DNA from: Gallionellales bacterium GWA2_60_142 | Lineage (GTDB): Bacteria; Pseudomonadota; Gammaproteobacteria; Burkholderiales; Gallionellaceae | Length of the DNA: 64,000 nucleotides | Assembly: GCA_001801085.1 (NCBI GenBank) | Contig: MGWR01000011.1 | Location: forward strand, 1-64,000 | Direction: 5' to 3' | Part shown: in pieces, positions 13,525-22,748 of the stretch | How the letters are laid out: each line of letters opens with the position of its first letter | Position numbering within the stretch: position 1 is the stretch's first letter | Position numbers and translations under genes: made by a program | The notes under the pieces: model-generated | Databases searched by the model: none | Told to the model about the DNA's origin: nothing | The model's input: only the letters and a program-made list of their open reading frames with translations

Positions 13525-15011
13525 AACCCATTCCCCCTGCCCGAACGGGTGCGCCGCATCTTCCGCGTAGCGCTGCGTCTGAACTGCGCACCGCACCTGC
13601 CGGAATGAGTATGCCGCAGCCTCGCTTCGTCAGCACTCCGCTTCCTCGTATTCGCACGCACGCGGCCGGCCACCGGAAAACGCCTGACCCTGGCCTGCGG
13701 CGCAACGAACAACTCGGCTTGCTGCACCTCCGGCGCAGCCGCCTCATCCGCTCGCGCCTGCACACCGCCGCGTAGCTGCGCCACCTGTTCCCGCGCCAAC
13801 TCCAGCCCCTGCTCCGCCGCCTTGTGCAGCCAGTAGAGCGCAAGCTCTTCGTCGCGTCCGACGCCGCGCCCATCGCAGTACATCATGCCCAGATAATATT
13901 GCCCCCAGTCGTTGCCCTGCAGCGCCGACTTTCTGAACCAATACGCGGCCTGCGCATCGTCGCGCACCACGCCGCGACCATCGCGATACATCTTGCCCAG
14001 TTGCTTCTGGCTGCCGGCATGTCCCTGCTCTGCTGCCTTGCGATACCAGAACACCGCCAGCTCCTCGCCCAACCCCAACTCCGGATGTTCCTCGCACAGG
14101 CCGCCGAGAAAATACTGCGCCAGCTCGTCGCCCTGCTCGGCGGCCTTGCGAAACCAGAATGCGGATTTCTCATAACTCGGCGCTACACCGCGGCCGTCGC
14201 GGTACAGCCAGGCAAGGAAACATTGTGCGGCAACGTTGCCGCGTTCGGCGGCCTTGCAAAAACGGTTCACGGCCTGTTCGTAATCCTGCTCGACGCCCCG
14301 GCCCTTCATATGCATCGAGCCCAGTTCGGCCAGCGCCCAAGCATTGCCCTGCTCGGCGGCCCGACCGTACCAGTACGCCGCTTGCGCATCGTCCCGCGCG
14401 CTGCCGCGCCCGGTCTCGTACATACGGCCCAACTGGTTCTGCGCCAGTTCATGTCCGTGTTCGGCGGATTTTCTCAGCCAGTGCATGGATTGCTCGACGT
14501 CCGGCTCGACCGCGATGCCGCGCAGGTAACAGGCGGCCAGATCGAACCATAGCTCGGGATCTTCGGCATGCCGATTGCGGACGCACCACTCGAATGCGAG
14601 CTGCTCGTAACGCTCGGTCTGCCCGAGATCGTTCAGCAAGGAGAATCCGGCCTCGTCGGCCGCATCTTGCCCGGAAGGGAGAATGCGCCAGCCGGAGTTG
14701 TAGAACCAGGCCAACGGGAAATAGGCCTTGCCGTATTTCTCGGCCGCCATCCGGCCTAGTGACTTGAATGCGAAAAACAGGGCCTCGCGCTCTTCCTCGG
14801 TCCAGCCCTTCTTGCGGATATTGCACACCTGCCGGTCGAACACGCTGCGCGCCTGCCGGTAACGACCGTCCTGGCTGTTCAGCACCAGTTCGCTGCGCTT
14901 GCGCTCCAGCAACGCCGACAGGCCGCGGGCAACCAGGCTGTCGGGCTCCTGCAGCGACATATCGGTCTGCTGCAGCACGGACCAGGAGGGAAATTTTTCG
15001 CGCTCGCTCAT
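13521..15011 (-). CDS. Sel1-repeat (TPR-like) protein
   Basis: A 496-residue protein dominated by roughly six consecutive Sel1 repeats of about 36 residues (for example LGRMYETGRGSARDDAQAAY and LGKMYRDGRGVVRDDAQAAY), with a degenerate copy in the middle. No signal peptide is apparent, so it is probably cytosolic. Such solenoids bind other proteins. The C-terminal 70 residues are Arg-rich and unstructured. I use the ATG at 15011; a GTG at 15026 is also open. It is coupled by ATGA to the J-domain gene. Specific function is not known. Confidence 0.8.
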   Translation of the reverse strand: MSEREKFPSWSVLQQTDMSLQEPDSLVARGLSALLERKRSELVLNSQDGRYRQARSVFDRQVCNIRKKGWTEEEREALFFAFKSLGRMAAEKYGKAYFPLAWFYNSGWRILPSGQDAADEAGFSLLNDLGQTERYEQLAFEWCVRNRHAEDPELWFDLAACYLRGIAVEPDVEQSMHWLRKSAEHGHELAQNQLGRMYETGRGSARDDAQAAYWYGRAAEQGNAWALAELGSMHMKGRGVEQDYEQAVNRFCKAAERGNVAAQCFLAWLYRDGRGVAPSYEKSAFWFRKAAEQGDELAQYFLGGLCEEHPELGLGEELAVFWYRKAAEQGHAGSQKQLGKMYRDGRGVVRDDAQAAYWFRKSALQGNDWGQYYLGMMYCDGRGVGRDEELALYWLHKAAEQGLELAREQVAQLRGGVQARADEAAAPEVQQAELFVAPQARVRRFPVAGRVRANTRKRSADEARLRHTHSGRCGAQFRRSATRKMRRTRSGRGNGL

Positions 15012-15029
15012 GCCGGCTCTCTGCACGAG

Positions 15030-15052
15030 AAAACGGCCTCGATGAGAGGCCG
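15030..15052 (-). terminator. Probable intrinsic terminator after panD
   Basis: On the minus strand CGGCCTC and GAGGCCG pair around a TCATC loop and are followed by TTTTC. It ends the pcnB-to-panD unit and lies just before the Sel1 gene. Confidence 0.6.
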
Positions 15053-15088
15053 GTGGAAATACCTGATGAGATACCGCTTCATGCCGCC

Positions 15089-15469
15089 CTAGGCAGCCTG
15101 CACCGGTATCCGATCGCGTTGCGCAACGATGCGGTTGTGCTCGTCGACATAGACGAGTTGCGGCTGGAACTTCTGCAATTCCAGCTCGGAATACATCGCA
15201 TAGGTCGCGATGATCAGGATGTCGCCCGGATTAGCCTTGTGCGCCGCCGCGCCGTTCACCGAGATGGTGCCAGAGCCGCGTTGCGCGCGGATCGCATAGG
15301 TGGTGAAGCGCTCGCCGTTGGTGACGTTGTAGATATCGATCTGCTGGTATTCCTTGATATCCGCCGCATCCAGCAAATCGTCGTCGATCGCGCATGAGCC
15401 CTCATAATGCAACTCGGATTGCGTGGTGCGCACCCGGTGCAACTTGGCCTTAAGCATGATTCTTTGCAT
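15089..15469 (-). CDS. panD: Aspartate 1-decarboxylase (pyruvoyl enzyme)
   Basis: Makes beta-alanine from L-aspartate for pantothenate. The 126-residue proenzyme has the self-cleavage site at G24-S25 in [10 protein letters not shown], where the serine becomes the pyruvoyl group. The active-site YVDEHNRIV stretch and [10 protein letters not shown] are present. It directly follows panC, so the window encodes beta-alanine supply, ketopantoate formation and condensation together. Confidence 0.97.
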   Translation of the reverse strand: MQRIMLKAKLHRVRTTQSELHYEGSCAIDDDLLDAADIKEYQQIDIYNVTNGERFTTYAIRAQRGSGTISVNGAAAHKANPGDILIIATYAMYSELELQKFQPQLVYVDEHNRIVAQRDRIPVQAA

Positions 15470-15526
15470 TAAATCTCTCCAATTTCGACGAGCGCGGATT
15501 ATATCGCACTCGAACCGCCCCCGGCA

Positions 15527-16359
<833 letters not shown>

Positions 16360-16360
<1 letters not shown>

Positions 16361-17154
16361 CAGAAACTGTGCTCCTGCGCCGGAAACGTTCCCGCCTTCA
16401 CTTCGGCGACGTAGCGCGCGATCGCGTCGGCGATCGAGGTCGCCCCCTGCATATAGTTCTTCACGAAGCGCGCCTTCTTGCCGGGGAAAATATCCAGCAT
16501 GTCGTGCAGCACCAGCACCTGCCCGGAACAGGCTGCGCCCGCGCCTATGCCTATGGTCGGAATCGAAAGCTGCGCGGTGACCTCGGCCGCCAGTACGGCA
16601 GGAACCGCCTCCAGCACCACCATGCCCGCACCGGCCTGTTCGAGCGCTGCCGCATCCCGCAACAACTGCTGCGCGGCAGCGGCTTCCTTGCCCTGCACGC
16701 GATAGCCGCCCAACTGGTGCACCGATTGCGGGGTCAATCCGATATGAGCGCATACCGGGATGCCGCGTTCGGTCAGGAAGCGCACCGTCTCGACCATCGC
16801 CGCGCCGCCCTCCAGTTTGACCATTTGCGCGCCCGCCGCCATCAGTTGCGCGGCGTGAGCAAAGGTTTCCTGCGGGCTGACCTGCGACGTGCCGAACGGC
16901 ATGTCGCTGACGATGAACGCCTGCGCAGCACCCCGAGCCACGCATTCGGTGTGGTAGATCATGTCGCGCTGCGTGACCGGCAGCGTGGTTTCATGTCCCT
17001 GCAACACCATGCCGAGCGAATCGCCCACCAGCAGCACATCCACGCCCTGCGCTTCGAGCAGCGCGGCGAAGCTGGAGTCGTAACAGGTCAGCACGGCGAT
17101 CTTCTCGCCCTTGCCGCGCATCGCTTGCAATGCAGTCAACGTGGTTCGCATCAT
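16360..17154 (-). CDS. panB: 3-methyl-2-oxobutanoate hydroxymethyltransferase
   Basis: Adds a hydroxymethyl group from methylenetetrahydrofolate to alpha-ketoisovalerate, the first committed step to pantothenate. 264 residues. [20 protein letters not shown] carries the metal and substrate residues; VKLEGG and [20 protein letters not shown] are family hallmarks. It overlaps panC downstream and the deoxynucleoside kinase gene upstream by four bases. Confidence 0.97.
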
Positions 17155-17792
17155 CCCCCCTGACTAAAAAATTCGCGCGGCCCGCGCATCTCGCCGATAC
17201 GCCGCAACAGCATGCCGAAATCCTCGTCGCCATCGACAAAGTTGAGGTGCTCGCTATTCACCATCAGCACCGGGGCCGCGTCGTAATGATAGAAGAAATC
17301 GCTATAGCTTTGCGTCAGACGCTGCAAGTAGGCTTCGGAGATCGTCTGCTCATAGCTATTGGCGCGGCGGCGCACGCGATCGATCAGCGTCTGCGGCTCA
17401 GCCTGCAGATAGATCACCAGATCAGGCGCGGGAGCCTGCAACTGCAGCGTGCGGTATATCTGCTGGTACAGCGCGAACTCCTCCTCGTTCAGGTTCAGCC
17501 GCGCAAACAGCATATCCTTGTCGAGCAGGTAATCCGATACGGCACTGGTCTGAAACAGGTCCATCTGCGCCAGCTCGCGCACCTCGTCGCCACGCTGGAA
17601 CAAGAAGAACAACTGCGTCGCCAGCGCATGACGCACCGGGTCCTGGTAGAACTTTGCGAGGAAAGGATTCTCGTCCGGCTTTTCCAGCAACGTCGAGGCG
17701 CCCAGGTGTTGCGCGAGCCGGCGCGCGAGGCTGGTCTTGCCCACGCCGATCGGCCCTTCGACGACCACGTAACGATACTTAGCCAGCGGCAT
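17151..17792 (-). CDS. Deoxynucleoside kinase family protein
   Basis: A 213-residue kinase with a P-loop at residues 13-20 ([10 protein letters not shown]), a DxxxF/R-rich central part ([16 protein letters not shown]) and a lid-like [11 protein letters not shown]. These fit the deoxyadenosine/deoxyguanosine kinase family, which salvages deoxynucleosides. It lies between folK and panB, a placement common in betaproteobacteria. The ATG at 17792 overlaps the folK end by 14 bases; the longer frame upstream is a shadow within folK. Substrate preference cannot be read from sequence. Confidence 0.88.
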   Translation of the reverse strand: MPLAKYRYVVVEGPIGVGKTSLARRLAQHLGASTLLEKPDENPFLAKFYQDPVRHALATQLFFLFQRGDEVRELAQMDLFQTSAVSDYLLDKDMLFARLNLNEEEFALYQQIYRTLQLQAPAPDLVIYLQAEPQTLIDRVRRRANSYEQTISEAYLQRLTQSYSDFFYHYDAAPVLMVNSEHLNFVDGDEDFGMLLRRIGEMRGPREFFSQGG

Positions 17793-18273
17793 CCTGCATT
17801 CGCTCCAGCGATTGGTCTGCGCACCCCTCCAGCGCCTGGGCGGCGCTACCGACACCCGGTATCGCGCAATCCGGCGCAAGCTCCAGCAATGGCTGCAACA
17901 CGAAGGCGCGCAGATGCATCTGCGGATGCGGGATGGTCAAGCCATGCTCGTGCAACTGCAGCTCGTCATACAACAGCACATCGAGGTCCAGCGTGCGCGG
18001 GGCGTTGCGGAAGGTGCGTTCGCGCCCATGGCGATGCTCGATGTCCAGCAGGGAATTCAGCAAGTCATGCGGCGCAATGCTGGTTTCAAGCTGCGCCACC
18101 GCGTTGACGAAGTCCGGCTGATCCAGATAGCCCACCGGTGCGCTTCGATAGAGCGACGAGCGCGCAACCAGACGCGTGTCCGGCAAGGCATCGAGATCGG
18201 CAAAGGCTCGCTGCAATTGGCTGCGTGGATCTTCCAAATTGCTGCCCAGCCCGATGAAGGCGGTATGCAGCAT
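17779..18273 (-). CDS. folK: 2-amino-4-hydroxy-6-hydroxymethyldihydropteridine diphosphokinase
   Basis: Transfers pyrophosphate from ATP to the pterin in folate synthesis. 164 residues. GLGSNLEDPRSQL at the N-terminus, the RTFRNAPRTLDLDVLLYDE block with its metal-binding aspartates, and IPHPQMHLRAFVLQPL are all present. The ATG overlaps the pcnB TGA, so it is coupled to pcnB as in many proteobacteria. Confidence 0.97.
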   Translation of the reverse strand: MLHTAFIGLGSNLEDPRSQLQRAFADLDALPDTRLVARSSLYRSAPVGYLDQPDFVNAVAQLETSIAPHDLLNSLLDIEHRHGRERTFRNAPRTLDLDVLLYDELQLHEHGLTIPHPQMHLRAFVLQPLLELAPDCAIPGVGSAAQALEGCADQSLERMQDAAG

Positions 18274-19616
18274 CAGGCTGCAGGCTCGTTCGTTGCCGCC
18301 GGCTTCTTGCGCGGCTTGCGACGGCGACGTTTCTTGTCACCCGCGCCTTCCGGCTGCAACATCTCGTCGCGGCGCTCGGCGCTGGCATCCTGGAATTCGT
18401 CCCACCACAGTCCGAGTTCCTGATCCACTTCGCCGCTGGCGCAGCGCAATAGCAGGAAGTCGAAACCGGCGCGGAAGCGCGGCTGCTCCAGCAAGCGGAA
18501 CGGCCGTTGGGCGGAACGCTGGTCGAAGCGTATCTGCATCAGCCAGATTTCTTTCATCACCGCATCGTGGCGATGCGGAATCGCAAGCTGCTTCTTCTGT
18601 TTCGCCAGTACGTCGTCCATCGCCGTATGCATCGCCGGAATCGGGCGTTCGCCCTGCTTCTGATATTGCAGCCATGCCGCCAGCACCTCGTGCCACAACA
18701 GCGCGGCGAACAGAAACGCGGGCGAAACCGGCTTTTCCTGACTGAGGCGTTCGTCGGTGTTGCGCAACGCCAACATCACAAACTTCTCGCCCACCGGCTG
18801 CTCCAGGATCACGTCCAGCAGCGGCAACAAACCGTGATGCAGATGCATCTTGCGCAAATGCTGAATGCACTCGACCGAGTGACCGGACAACAACATCTTC
18901 AACACCTCGTCGAGCAGACGCGCCTCAGGCACGTTATCGAGCAGATCCTTCATCTTGCCGATAGGCGCTGCAGTCGCCGCATCCAGCTTGATGCCAAGCT
19001 TGGCCGACAGCCTCACCGCGCGCAGCATACGCACCGGGTCTTCGCGATAACGCGTCGCCGGATCGCCGATCATGCGCAACAAGTGATTGCGCGTGTCGTC
19101 GTAGCCGCGATGATAGTCGTGTATCTCCTGCGTGGTCGGATCGTAGAACAGCGCGTTCGCGGTGAAATCGCGCCGCGCCGCGTCCTGCTCCATGTCGCCG
19201 AACTGGTTGTCGCGCAGCAAACGGCCATGTTCGTCGGTCTCGGCGTCTTCGGCCTCGATCATGCTGCGAAAAGTCGAGACCTCCACCACTTCCTCGCCGA
19301 ACATCACATGCACCAGCCGGAAGCGCCGCCCGATGATGCGCGAGCGGCGGAACACGCGCTTGACCTCCTCCGGCGTGGCATCGGTCGCGACGTCGAAATC
19401 CTTGGGGATGCGGTCCAGCAACAGGTCGCGCACCGCGCCGCCGACGATGTAAGCCTGATAGCCGGCAGCCTGCAGCCCGTCGGTCACCTTCTTCGCGCCG
19501 AAGCTGATCTGTTCGCGCGGCACGCCATGCAGTTCGAATGGAATCACCTGCGCATTGCCCACGGACTTGACCTTGGCCGACTTGCTGAATACGCGCTTGA
19601 GAAATTTTTTGATCAT
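18273..19616 (-). CDS. pcnB: Poly(A) polymerase I
   Basis: Adds 3' poly(A) tails to RNA, promoting decay. 447 residues. The nucleotidyltransferase core reads YIVGGAVRDLLLDRIPKDFD with the catalytic aspartate pair, then RRSRIIGRRFRLVHV and EDPVRMLRAVRLSAKLG, which separate bacterial poly(A) polymerase from tRNA nucleotidyltransferase. The C-terminus is strongly basic (KKRRRRKPRKKPA), as usual for RNA contact. First gene of the pcnB-folK-kinase-panB-panC-panD unit. Confidence 0.93.
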   Translation of the reverse strand: MIKKFLKRVFSKSAKVKSVGNAQVIPFELHGVPREQISFGAKKVTDGLQAAGYQAYIVGGAVRDLLLDRIPKDFDVATDATPEEVKRVFRRSRIIGRRFRLVHVMFGEEVVEVSTFRSMIEAEDAETDEHGRLLRDNQFGDMEQDAARRDFTANALFYDPTTQEIHDYHRGYDDTRNHLLRMIGDPATRYREDPVRMLRAVRLSAKLGIKLDAATAAPIGKMKDLLDNVPEARLLDEVLKMLLSGHSVECIQHLRKMHLHHGLLPLLDVILEQPVGEKFVMLALRNTDERLSQEKPVSPAFLFAALLWHEVLAAWLQYQKQGERPIPAMHTAMDDVLAKQKKQLAIPHRHDAVMKEIWLMQIRFDQRSAQRPFRLLEQPRFRAGFDFLLLRCASGEVDQELGLWWDEFQDASAERRDEMLQPEGAGDKKRRRRKPRKKPAATNEPAA

Positions 19617-19697
19617 GCGTTATTGATTTGGATATCGCGCGACTCGGGCGCAAAAGAGCGCGGATTATACACTGCATCGATTTTTCGCCCTCCAACG

Positions 19698-19724
19698 AAA
19701 AAGCGCGCCTTGCGGCGCGCTTTT
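19698..19724 (-). terminator. Intrinsic terminator after the PsiF-repeat gene
   Basis: GCGCGCC and GGCGCGC pair around a four-base loop, flanked by an A run on one side and a T run on the other. It would terminate minus-strand transcription from the PsiF gene and could also act on the other strand. Confidence 0.8.
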
Positions 19725-19741
19725 CGGGAAGTGCCAACATC

Positions 19742-20089
19742 TCATCCCTTCAGACAGGAACTCATGAAAGTCTTGCGCTCCTCGCCCCTCAGCCCCTTGC
19801 CCTTGGCATCGGCGTTGCACGCTTTCATCTTGCCCTGCTGCGTCGATGCCGCCGCCGCAGGCTCGGCAGGTACGGCTGGCGTCGCAGCCGCTGCAGCGCC
19901 ATTCGCCTTCAGCGTATAGTCCTTGGACAGACATTTCTTCATGAAGGCCTTGCGTTCATCGCCCTTCATTCCGCCATCCTTCGCCTCCTTGTTGCAGCCC
20001 CTCATCTTGTCCTGCTGCCCCGAAGCAAAAGCGGGAGACGAAACAACAAAAGCGAACCCCAAACCAACCAGCGCAATCATTTTTTTCAT
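19742..20089 (-). CDS. PsiF-repeat protein, secreted
   Basis: 115 residues with a signal peptide (MKKMIALVGLGFAFVVSSPA, cleavage after AFA) and two copies of the PsiF repeat: KMRGCNKEAKDGGMKGDERK and KMKACNADAKGKGLRGEERK, each with two cysteines. An Ala/Pro-rich linker separates them. E. coli PsiF is phosphate-starvation induced, but its biochemical role is unknown. A good AAGGAGG stands before the start. It is a single-gene unit ended by the hairpin downstream. Confidence 0.88.
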   Translation of the reverse strand: MKKMIALVGLGFAFVVSSPAFASGQQDKMRGCNKEAKDGGMKGDERKAFMKKCLSKDYTLKANGAAAAATPAVPAEPAAAASTQQGKMKACNADAKGKGLRGEERKTFMSSCLKG

Positions 20090-20363
20090 GGAAACCTCCT
20101 TGAGTTAATGTTGACGGCAAACACGGGGACGAACCAGCCAACAGAACGGCCACCCCGCACCACACCGTAACCATCTGGCCTTACCCAGTCAATAGACCGA
20201 AATGCATAGATAATTCGGCCTATACAACTATCATCGGCAGCCCTGCCCCCGAAAGCGGCCTTGCTGCGCCTCATACCGCAAAAAACAAAAAAACTCTTGT
20301 ATTCCAATGAGTTCAAGGCGTATATTGCAGTCAGATGAAGTGATAAGCAGGAGTATGCAGATC

Positions 20364-20777
20364 ATGGCCGTTACCCCGACATCTGGAGCGCAAGCAGTCA
20401 CGCAATCGGCGTGGAAATCGCTTCAAGTAGAGCAGGCCAAACAGTTCGCCGAGCGTGCCGCAATGAGTGCGCGCACACTGCAAGCGAGAGCCAGCGCGGC
20501 GCAAAGCGAAGCTAATCGCGCTCAGGCAAACGCCCAATCGCTCAGCGTGAAGGCGGATCAGGCACAAGGCATCGCGGTACAGGCTAATCGTGATGTGCGC
20601 AGTTCAGAATCATACGGACAAGTCGGCACTGAGGTTATGGCGAGAGTCACCCAAGCGGCCGAAAGACCAGTAACCCCAGTAACCGTAGAAGCGACCGTAG
20701 CAACACAACCACAGACCGCGCCGACGGTTAATACCCAAGGCGAAACAATCGGCACAGTCATTGATGTGACCGCGTAA
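20364..20777 (+). CDS. Unknown Ala/Gln-rich protein, shares C-terminal tail with next gene
   Basis: A 137-residue protein of no recognised family. I start at the ATG at 20364 (MAVTPTSGAQ) because AGGAG lies ten bases upstream and the next gene also begins MAV; upstream ATGs at 20355 and 20307 are possible. The middle (residues 15-80) is Ala/Gln-rich and probably helical coiled coil. There is no signal peptide or membrane segment. The tail PTVNTQGETIGTVIDVTA aligns with the tail of the downstream protein, ending the same distance after NTQG. Confidence 0.7.
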   Translation: MAVTPTSGAQAVTQSAWKSLQVEQAKQFAERAAMSARTLQARASAAQSEANRAQANAQSLSVKADQAQGIAVQANRDVRSSESYGQVGTEVMARVTQAAERPVTPVTVEATVATQPQTAPTVNTQGETIGTVIDVTA

Positions 20778-20806
20778 CATTCAATTTAGCGACAGGAGGG
20801 TGGATT

Positions 20807-21061
20807 ATGGCCGTTGACTCAGTAAACACAGCGAACAGCGCAAGTCGCCCGGTGCAGCAACCCAGCGAAAACCGTGTTGCGACCGATGCAAAAAAGTCCG
20901 CCGAACAGGCGGCTCAAACGCAAAAAGTTGCGGAACAACGTCAGGCCGAACAAGCCCAACGCGATCAGCAGACTCAGCAGGCTCAACAGAGTGAGCCGCC
21001 CAAGCCGGTCGTCAATACGCAAGGACAGGTGACGGGGCAGTTGCTCAACGAAATTGCATAG
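20807..21061 (+). CDS. Unknown small Gln-rich protein, paralogous tail
   Basis: An 84-residue hydrophilic protein with strong AGGAGG ahead of its ATG. Residues 28-62 are Gln/Ala-rich and very likely disordered or coiled coil. The tail PVVNTQGQVTGQLLNEIA matches that of the upstream gene: the NTQG motif, a second glycine four residues later, and the same distance to the C-terminal alanine. The two genes are 29 bases apart and end in a strong terminator, so they form a two-gene operon. Function unknown. Confidence 0.72.
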   Translation: MAVDSVNTANSASRPVQQPSENRVATDAKKSAEQAAQTQKVAEQRQAEQAQRDQQTQQAQQSEPPKPVVNTQGQVTGQLLNEIA

Positions 21062-21080
21062 CAGTCTGCAGGTTAAAAAA

Positions 21081-21110
21081 ACAGGGCGGAATCACCGCCC
21101 TGTTTCATTT
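21081..21110 (+). terminator. Intrinsic terminator of the small-protein pair
   Basis: Perfect nine-base arms ACAGGGCGG and CCGCCCTGT around an AATCA loop, followed by TTTCATTTTT. Confidence 0.88.
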
Positions 21111-21153
21111 TTGGCTCCCGCAAGACAAAGTGCGGCCGGTTGGACTCGAACAG

Positions 21154-21858
21154 TTATCTCAGCCCCGTTATCCATCTGAGGTAAAGTCGCGCCGCCACCT
21201 CATGGAGTTGCGGCAATTCTGCCGCGGTTCGCTGCAATATCCCGCTCACTGGCTGCACCGCAGGACTGCAGCCGGCAGCGACCACTTCGTCAGCTCCGAC
21301 TTCGCACCAGGATGCAATCATCTCCGCAGTCATTTCGACATGACATTGCAGCGCGAGGTGTTTGCCGATGGCCCAACCTTGATTGACACAATGCGCGCTG
21401 GAGAGCAGGGGTATTGCCCCCTGCGGCAACGTGAAGGTCTCACCGTGCCAGTGGAATGCGTTAAATTTTTTAGTATCGCCGAACCATGCACGCGCGGTAT
21501 CGCTGTCGTCCACCGCGACCTCGCCCCAACCGATCTCCTTGACCGGGTTGCGCGACACCTTGCCGCCCAGCGCCTTGGACATCAACTGTCCGCCGAGGCA
21601 ATGGCCCAGCACCGGAATGTCACACGCCACGGCATCGCGGATCAGCACCTCGACTTGAGCGATCCACGTCAGATCGTCGTTGACGCTCATCGGTCCGCCC
21701 ATGAATGCCAGTCCGGAGTAGCCTTCCGCAGAATCAGGCACGGCATCGCCCGCATCGATGGCGATCAACTGCCAAGGGATACGGCGCGAATCGAGGAATT
21801 CAGCGAGATAGCCGGGGCCTTCGGTTGGAGCGTGGCGGAAGATGGCGATGGGATTCAT
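21154..21858 (-). CDS. Class I glutamine amidotransferase family protein
   Basis: 234 residues. The nucleophile elbow VLGHCLGGQLMSKALGG holds the catalytic Cys, and LALQCHVEMT holds the His and Glu of the triad, so a glutaminase-type active site is complete. It resembles stand-alone GMP-synthase-like amidotransferases (YfeJ or GuaA-N type) whose acceptor is usually unknown. The gene lies downstream of folE2 on the same strand, separated by a palindromic repeat. Confidence 0.85.
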   Translation of the reverse strand: MNPIAIFRHAPTEGPGYLAEFLDSRRIPWQLIAIDAGDAVPDSAEGYSGLAFMGGPMSVNDDLTWIAQVEVLIRDAVACDIPVLGHCLGGQLMSKALGGKVSRNPVKEIGWGEVAVDDSDTARAWFGDTKKFNAFHWHGETFTLPQGAIPLLSSAHCVNQGWAIGKHLALQCHVEMTAEMIASWCEVGADEVVAAGCSPAVQPVSGILQRTAAELPQLHEVAARLYLRWITGLR

Positions 21859-21875
21859 GTCATCGGAGCGGTATT

Positions 21876-21899
21876 GGGCACGGCGCGCCGTGCCCCTAC
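21876..21899 (-). repeat. REP-like palindrome with GTAG foot at the folE2 stop
   Basis: On the minus strand GTAG is followed by GGGCACGGC-GC-GCCGTGCCC, a nearly perfect palindrome. The TAG of the foot (21896-21898) is the folE2 stop codon. Confidence 0.75.
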
Positions 21900-22696
21900 G
21901 ATACCGTCTTATCGCGCTCGATCAGCGCGTAGGCCGAGTGATTGTGTATCGACTCGAAGTTCTCCGACTCGACGATATAAGCGTCGATGCGTTTGTCGAT
22001 ATTCAGCGCGGCGGCGACGTCGCGCACCATGTCCTCGACGAACTTTGGATTGTCGTAGGCGCGTTCGGTGACGAACTTCTCGTCCGGACGCTTCAGCAGG
22101 CCGAACAGCTCGCAGGATGCCTGCTCTTCGGCGATGCGAATCACGTCCTCGATCCAGACGAACTGGTTGGTGCGTAGCGTCAGCGTCACATGCGAACGCT
22201 GGTTGTGTGCACCACGGTCGGATATTTTCTTCGAGCAGGGACACAGGCTGGTGACCGGCACGACCACTTTCATCGTAACGCGAGCACGGCCCTCGACCAC
22301 TTCACCGATGAAGGTCACGTCGTAGTCGAGCAGGCTCTGCACGCCCGACACCGGCGCGGTCTTGTTGACGAAATACGGGAAGTTCATCTCGATGTAGCCG
22401 GACTGCGCCTCCAGCCTGATCGCCATGTCGCGCAGGATGGCCTCGAACGACTCCACCGAAATCTCGCGCTCGTGCTCGTTGAGTATCTCGACGAAGCGCG
22501 ACATGTGCGTGCCCTTGAAATTGTGCGGCAAGTGCACGTACATGTTGAACGTGGCGACGGTGTGCTGCACGCCGACGCTCTTGTCCTTCACCTTGATCGG
22601 ATGGCGTATGCCCTTGATGCCGACCTTGTTGATCGCCAACTGGCGAATGTCGGCGGAGCTTTGCACGTCGGGGATGGAATGTTTCTGGTCGCTCAT
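21896..22696 (-). CDS. folE2: GTP cyclohydrolase, FolE2 type
   Basis: Converts GTP to dihydroneopterin triphosphate, feeding folate. FolE2 is the metal-promiscuous type IB form. 266 residues starting [20 protein letters not shown] at the ATG at 22696; the open frame runs further up but only as a shadow into dxs. The [20 protein letters not shown] block contains the family's catalytic cysteine and histidine. The stop codon lies in a REP-like palindrome. With folK it gives two folate enzymes in the window. Confidence 0.95.
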   Translation of the reverse strand: MSDQKHSIPDVQSSADIRQLAINKVGIKGIRHPIKVKDKSVGVQHTVATFNMYVHLPHNFKGTHMSRFVEILNEHEREISVESFEAILRDMAIRLEAQSGYIEMNFPYFVNKTAPVSGVQSLLDYDVTFIGEVVEGRARVTMKVVVPVTSLCPCSKKISDRGAHNQRSHVTLTLRTNQFVWIEDVIRIAEEQASCELFGLLKRPDEKFVTERAYDNPKFVEDMVRDVAAALNIDKRIDAYIVESENFESIHNHSAYALIERDKTVS

Positions 22697-22748
22697 GGCT
22701 GTCTTTCTCGAATACTCTGTGGTGGGATTATAACCAATCCCGACAAAT

